Of a stretch of 22,582 bases of DNA, positions 18,303 through 22,582 are shown piece by piece. Both the position numbers and the translations under genes were made by a program. Each line of letters begins with the position of its first letter. Position 1 is the stretch's first letter. Under the pieces are notes generated by a model that searched no databases, was not told the origin of the DNA, and worked only from the letters and a program-made list of their open reading frames with translations. Origin of the DNA: Welwitschia mirabilis (taxonomy: Eukaryota; Gnetophyta; Gnetopsida; Welwitschiales); NCBI GenBank assembly GCA_051453625.1, contig JBOZIK010000001.1, forward strand, positions 254,074 to 276,655, given 5' to 3'.

Positions 18303-18775
18303 TGTATATTATAAGCTTCATTTGAGTTTCTGATTAAAGTCATTCATGATCCTAGTACTACAATATGTGCAGTACAATTAGGACCTAGAGTATAGTATAT
18401 GTAGCACATGTTTTGACCTAGTATTATGGGATGTGTAATGCATATAATAAGCCTTATTTACTACAACATGTGTAGCAATAAATCCCTCATATGGCAAATC
18501 CTTTGAGAAGGTTTTATTATAGGCTACATTTCTAAGATTTTTCCTTAAGAACTTTGGTTTTCTCTTGGAATAGGGTGTATTCCCACATTAAGAGGGGGGA
18601 TTACTAAGTTTTATATGCATACCATGGTCCTACACCTAGGGATGTGTGAAAATCCTGGTGAACCCCTAATGATATGCTTACCTATATAAGCAAGCTCTTC
18701 AATGTAATAAGCAAAAATAAGAAATAAAATTTCAGTTTAGGAAATATTTCTCATGCTCTTCTACTTACCAACATC
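18303..18775 (+). repeat. LTR of the RT-less copia family, repeat copy
   Basis: Second occurrence of the 16755-17261 LTR with its flank. It has U3 units at 18351, 18384 and 18417 (33-bp spacing) plus a partial at 18461, TATATAAG at 18683-18690, AATAAAATTT at 18723-18732, and an end near TTACCAACA at about 18775. Probably the same LTR seen in an overlapping contig rather than a third insertion. Confidence 0.7.
18683..18690 (+). promoter_or_regulatory. TATA box of LTR promoter
   Basis: TATATAAG is the best TATA match among the three LTR copies. The downstream AATAAAATTT begins 40 bases later, leaving a very short R region. Confidence 0.45.
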
Positions 18776-19643
18776 TAGAAGAATCTCATTTTTTACTTTA
18801 GTAAAAATATCTTAATTCAACAATTGAAATTCCCCTATTCATAAATGAAAAGGTGGAAAAGATAGAAGAATCATTCTTCCAGTTTATGAATTATGTAAAA
18901 AAGCCATCAATAAGCATGAAATTATAGATTAATCCCTTATTAGGATTTTTTGGAAGAACCACCACATTAAGTTAACCTGTAATGGTGAAGTTAAGAGTAA
19001 ATAACATGGAAAATGNNNNNNNNNNTACTTATAATGTGGTATAAATCCTTACTTATTTAGAATTTTTCTAATTAATAATTAAGCTCATCATATAACATGT
19101 GATTATCATTTTACATTTATTGACAAAGAATTTATAACTTTATTAAGTTATAAACTTACTAACTAAAATTAAATCCCATAAGATATTAATTAATCCATTA
19201 CACTTGGAAAATTGTAACACAATTGATGCATTAACAATAATAACTAAGAAAAAGGAGGGGTAAAAATAAAGAAAGAAAAAACTAGAGTACCTAGAGAAAA
19301 ACCTTAATCCTAAACTAACAAGTGGTCAAGAAGCCTTACATGATCACATAACACTACTCGTAGTATAACTACATTAAGAGACAAGTCTAACTATGCTTCT
19401 ATCGTATGAACCAACATATGTGCATAGGTTTGAAACTTTTTATTTTTTAATTTTTAACAAAAATTAAAGCATCTCCAACAAAAGAAAAAATTTTCTCATT
19501 ATATAGCACATGTTTTTCCTTTTACATTTAGTAATAAATAACCTATAACTGTATTAAATTATAACCTTACTAACTAAAATTAAAGTCTATAGGACATCAA
19601 TTAATCTATTAAGTTTCAAAAATCATGATTACAATAAGTAGGT
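18776..19643. other. AT-rich flank, repeat copy of 17262-18190
   Basis: Matches the flank left of the gap, with a 10-N gap at 19016-19025. No coding domain is seen in this part on either strand. Confidence 0.5.
19016..19025. other. Assembly gap of 10 N
   Basis: Short gap. The other copy has about 75 bases at the matching place (about 17500-17570), so the gap length is underestimated or this copy has a deletion. Confidence 0.95.
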
Positions 19644-19785
19644 ACCTAAGCTTATACATTGATAACAATAATTATTAAAAAGGGAATATGGGGAAAGGGT
19701 GGGGAGAGGAAAAAATAACCTAGAGTACCTATACAACAACCTCAATTCTAAACTAATAGGTGGCTAGGAATTCTTACATGATAAC
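19095..19785. repeat. Tandem repeat, about 430-bp period
   Basis: Two diverged units share TTATAACYTTACTAACTAAAATT (in two shorter blocks), ATTAATYYATTA, AGAGTACCTA, AACTAAYARGTGG and TTCTTACATGAT-like ends. They start near 19095 and 19515. The same pair is visible at about 17650-18190. There is no gap between the units, so this repeat is real and not an assembly overlap. Confidence 0.6.
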
Positions 19786-19849
19786 TGTCCATTCTTCTTG
19801 TAAACTTTTCCTTGCTAAATTAAGAGGTGCTTAGGCTACTCCATATTAG

Positions 19850-20178
19850 CTAATTTTTGGACTATTAAAATTTCAATCTAATAAGTATATGTATTGGGAT
19901 CTTTGCAAACTTGAATTGTGGATGCAATGTACTGAACCTCTATCATAGCATTCTAAGATAATTTTGATATCATGTGTACATTTGTTAAAACATTCTTTAT
20001 GCTATTATAAAACATTGAATTCTTTATCATATGAATAGCCAATTAATTATCCACATATAATTTTGACTCCTTTTTATGAAAGGTTTAGAAAATTTAATAG
20101 CTTTTACATCTAAATCACTTCCTTGCTTGTATCAAATGCTATCAAGTACTTTACTTTAGCTAATAAATCCATTACACT
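19850..20178 (-). pseudogene. Copia RNase H C-terminal part, minus strand, repeat copy
   Basis: Minus-strand reading gives a KYLIAFDTSKEVI block (about 20110-20150) and an NSMFYNSIKN block (about 20000-20030). These correspond to the AEY.A...A.KE and N.VFH.RTKHI regions of copia RNase H, which removes the RNA strand during cDNA synthesis. The next 540 bases after the gap repeat this segment. Stops and frameshifts are frequent. Confidence 0.65.
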
Positions 20179-20278
20179 NNNNNNNNNNNNNNNNNNNNNN
20201 NNNNNNNNNNNNNNNNNNNNNNNNNNNNNNNNNNNNNNNNNNNNNNNNNNNNNNNNNNNNNNNNNNNNNNNNNNNNNN
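20179..20278. other. Assembly gap of 100 N
   Basis: Default-size gap. 19639-20178 and 20279-20818 are the same sequence, 540 bases each. Confidence 0.99.
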
Positions 20279-20539
20279 AGATAAATAAACTTACACATTG
20301 ATAACAATAATTATAAAAAAATGAAGATGCGGGAATGGGTGGAAAGAGGAAGAAATAACCCAGAGTACCTAGGCAAAAACCTCAATCCTAAACTAATAGT
20401 TGGTTAGAAATTCTTACATGATAAGTGTCTATTCTTCTAGTAAATTTTTCCTTGCTAAATAAAGAGGTGTTTAGGCTATTCAATCTTATCTAATATTTGA
20501 ACTATTAAAACTTTAATCGAATAAGTATATTTATTAGGA

Positions 20540-22090
20540 TGTTTGAAAACTTGAATTATGGATGCAATGTACTAAACATCTATCATAGCATTCTAAGATA
20601 ATTCTGATATCATGTGTACATTTGTTAAAATATTTTTTATGCTATTATAAAACATTGAATTCTTTATCATAGGATAATTAACTAATTATTCACATATAAT
20701 TTTAACTCCTTTCTATGAAAGGTTTAGAATATTTAATAGCTTTTACATCTAAATCACTTCCTTGCTTGTGTCAAATGCCATTAAATACTTTACTTTAGCT
20801 AATAAATCCATTATACTATTCTATCATTTGCATCTTTATAAAATGGATGAATATCCTAAGAACATTAGATATCTATTGGTAAACTTCCTTTTATCATGAT
20901 AATCACTACAGTCCAAATCTAAGAATGCTTTAAATTTGAAGTTTTCATCTTTGTAAGTAGTAGTTCAAGATCCTTCATTTCTTTTAGAAACCTTAAAATG
21001 TTAATAGTGTTATTTAAATGATTTATTTTAGTTTATCCCTACATCTTGCTAATATTCCAACTACATGTGAAATGTTAGTACTAGTATTTATCACATAAAT
21101 TGAAATTCCTACTAATATTTGATATGCTAAATCATTGACATTTAGTGATTGTTCATTAATAATTAGCTTCAAATTCTATTTTTTTGTTGTAGAAACTACG
21201 ATTATATTCTCCATGCCAAAGTTTTCCAATACATCATTAATGTAATGTAAATGATTTAAGAAAATTTTATTATTTCCTTAAGTCTTTTTAATATTCAAGT
21301 AATACTTCATTACTCCCAAATAACGTATGTTAATTTTTTTGTATAAGTTGATTTTTTACCTTCATAATGTACATTTCATTTATCTTGGTGATTAAAACGT
21401 TATCCACAAATACAATGAGATATATGATCTTACATTCCTTACATTTCATGATTAGTATAGCATTAATATATTTTCATTCATGCATATTAAAGTATATTTT
21501 TAAGGTATTTTCTAACCCATATGCCATGCATGTCATGCCTGTTACAGAGTATACAATGATTATGTTAGTTTACATATCTTCTTCTATTGTTCCTTCATCT
21601 TGAAACCTTTAAGTTAATCATATAAANNNNNNNNNNNNNNNNNNNNNNNNNNNNNNNNNNNNNNNNNNNNNNNNNNNNNNNNNNNNNNNNNNNNNNNNNN
21701 NNNNNNNNNNNNNNNNNNNNNNNNNNTAATCATATAAATCTATTCCTTAAGATATACATTTAGGAATACTATTTTTACATTAACCCTAAGGCTTTTCTAG
21801 TCTTTTTGTGCTATTAGTTTAATCAAGATTCTTAGTCTACTTATTTACTATTGATACAAAAAATTTTGTATAGTCTAATCTATGTTTCTATGTAAAGTAT
21901 CTTATAACCAATGTATCCTTTTAATTATTAAGTATTTCATTAGCCTTGTACTTATTCCAAAACATTCACTTATGTCTTGCCATTCTTTTACCTATTGGTA
22001 AGTCTACAAGAGTACAAGTGGTGTCCTATATTAAAGACTAGTATTTCATGCTCATTGCATGCCTCTATCTTGAGTAATTTACTATTTTTT
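20540..22090 (-). pseudogene. Copia reverse transcriptase-RNase H, minus strand, decayed
   Basis: Reading the minus strand from about 22090 downward, copia RT blocks appear in the right order. They are AMSMKY and TCTLVDLPIGKR (about 22075-21985), FWNKYKANE, LDYTKFF, the CKL..SLY.L.QA..AW block (about 21580-21525), IVFVDN (21399-21413, the YVDD catalytic site changed to FVDN), RYLGVMKYYLNIKK and a VVSTT block (21185-21199). RNase H follows: a YQILVG / ISHVVG segment, FLDLDCSDYHDKRKFTNRYL (about 20935-20870), KVKYLMAFDTSKEVI (about 20795-20750) and NSMFYNSIKNI (about 20665-20630). Frameshifts, stops and the lost second catalytic Asp make it inactive. Its strand and sequence show a different insertion from the + strand family. 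Confidence 0.85.
21627..21726. other. Assembly gap of 100 N inside the RT pseudogene
   Basis: Flanked by an exact 12-base overlap, TAATCATATAAA (21615-21626 and 21727-21738). RT blocks on either side are adjacent in the family, so little or nothing is missing. Confidence 0.99.
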
Positions 22091-22582
22091 AAAATGTTTC
22101 TCTTTTACTACTATAATTAAGGCAAAATTCTATAGGACCTATTTGGTATCAACATCTTGAGCCTTCCTTACTTTGATGAATCACACTTCCTTACTTAATA
22201 TCTAATTAGAATTATAAGACTAAAAGTGCCCTCTTGACTGTGTAAGCTTAAATTTTTCTTCACTTGCATTATTTACTTTAGTTGTGAAGCATCTTGCTAT
22301 TAGGTTAATCCAAATTCAAGTAATTAATAAAATCACTTATGCATAAATTTATGGATTTGAGCATAGGTCCTCATATTTAGAGGATGACTCTTCCACACTA
22401 AATACTAGATGTTTCACCTCCTAATTATCTATTGATTATAAACCAAATTACCAATAAAAGTAGTGATACATGTAAATATGTAATTATAAGGCTTAAAAAA
22501 ATTCATAAAGCTCAAATTTAAAAGATTTTTAAAGTGAAATGAATACTAAAAAAAATTTAAACCGATAGACAGAAGCAGTGGG
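22091..22582. other. AT-rich sequence, no gene recognised
   Basis: By position this should be the integrase-RT linker of the minus-strand element, but I see no integrase or gag motif on either strand. The last hundred bases are A-rich and low complexity. Confidence 0.4.

Noticed and set aside
18752-18775. Primer-site-like TTGGTAAG...AGAGCATGAG on the minus strand
   Set aside because: Has a 4-6 base insertion relative to a primer site and lies inside the end of the + strand LTR shared by other copies; chance resemblance is more likely.
16755-19643. Third independent LTR insertion at 18303
   Set aside because: LTR and flank are both repeated and the repeat edges coincide with the 100-N gap, so one LTR seen twice is the simpler reading.
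21367-21603. 78-codon + strand frame
   Set aside because: Antisense shadow of the minus-strand RT region, which is supported by ordered RT motifs.
1-22582. Host plant gene with introns
   Set aside because: No run of exon-like frames with splice sites encoding a non-transposon protein was found on either strand.

Overview
The window is repeat-dominated, AT-rich nuclear DNA from a seed plant, probably an angiosperm. The evidence is decayed Ty1/copia proteins, copia-style LTR signals, an initiator-tRNA-Met type primer site and a decayed plant 'Transposase_32-like' reading frame. I see no intact host gene, rRNA, CRISPR array or bacterial operon. Sixteen runs of N total about 2.0 kb. Every coding region found is a pseudogene with in-frame stops or frameshifts. 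The species cannot be named from this sequence.

Layout. Positions 367-1434 hold one reading frame, broken only by stops, that ends in a polypurine tract; an LTR-like stretch follows (about 1437-2960). A second LTR end with a primer-binding site lies at 3625-3663. Positions 3664-6080 are a C+T-rich internal region holding a roughly 740-bp unit present twice, and each copy carries a tRNA-like A-box/B-box cassette. From about 6083 to 17261 lie two copies of one copia-type family, head to tail on the + strand. Element 1 (about 6083-11640) has leader, gag, zinc knuckle, protease, pre-integrase region, linker and LTR, but no integrase core. Element 2 (about 11640-17261) has leader, gag, protease, an integrase core with DD35E spacing, an integrase C-terminal region, linker and LTR. 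In both copies the linker runs straight into the LTR, so reverse transcriptase and RNase H are missing. Positions 17262-19800 are AT-rich flank with a tandem repeat of about 430 bp. From about 22090 down to 19850 the minus strand carries a decayed copia reverse transcriptase-RNase H region from another element.

A pattern that changes how the window should be read: all ten gaps of exactly 100 N are flanked by an end-to-start duplication whose edges coincide with the gap. Most of the apparent tandem duplication is therefore probably unmerged overlapping contigs or haplotypes, and the real locus may be roughly 5 kb shorter.

The most interesting biology is a non-autonomous copia family that kept gag, protease and integrase but lost reverse transcriptase before its copies diverged. 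Its LTR has a U3 array of 33-bp repeats with a partly palindromic core, and TATA and poly(A) signals only about 40 bp apart.
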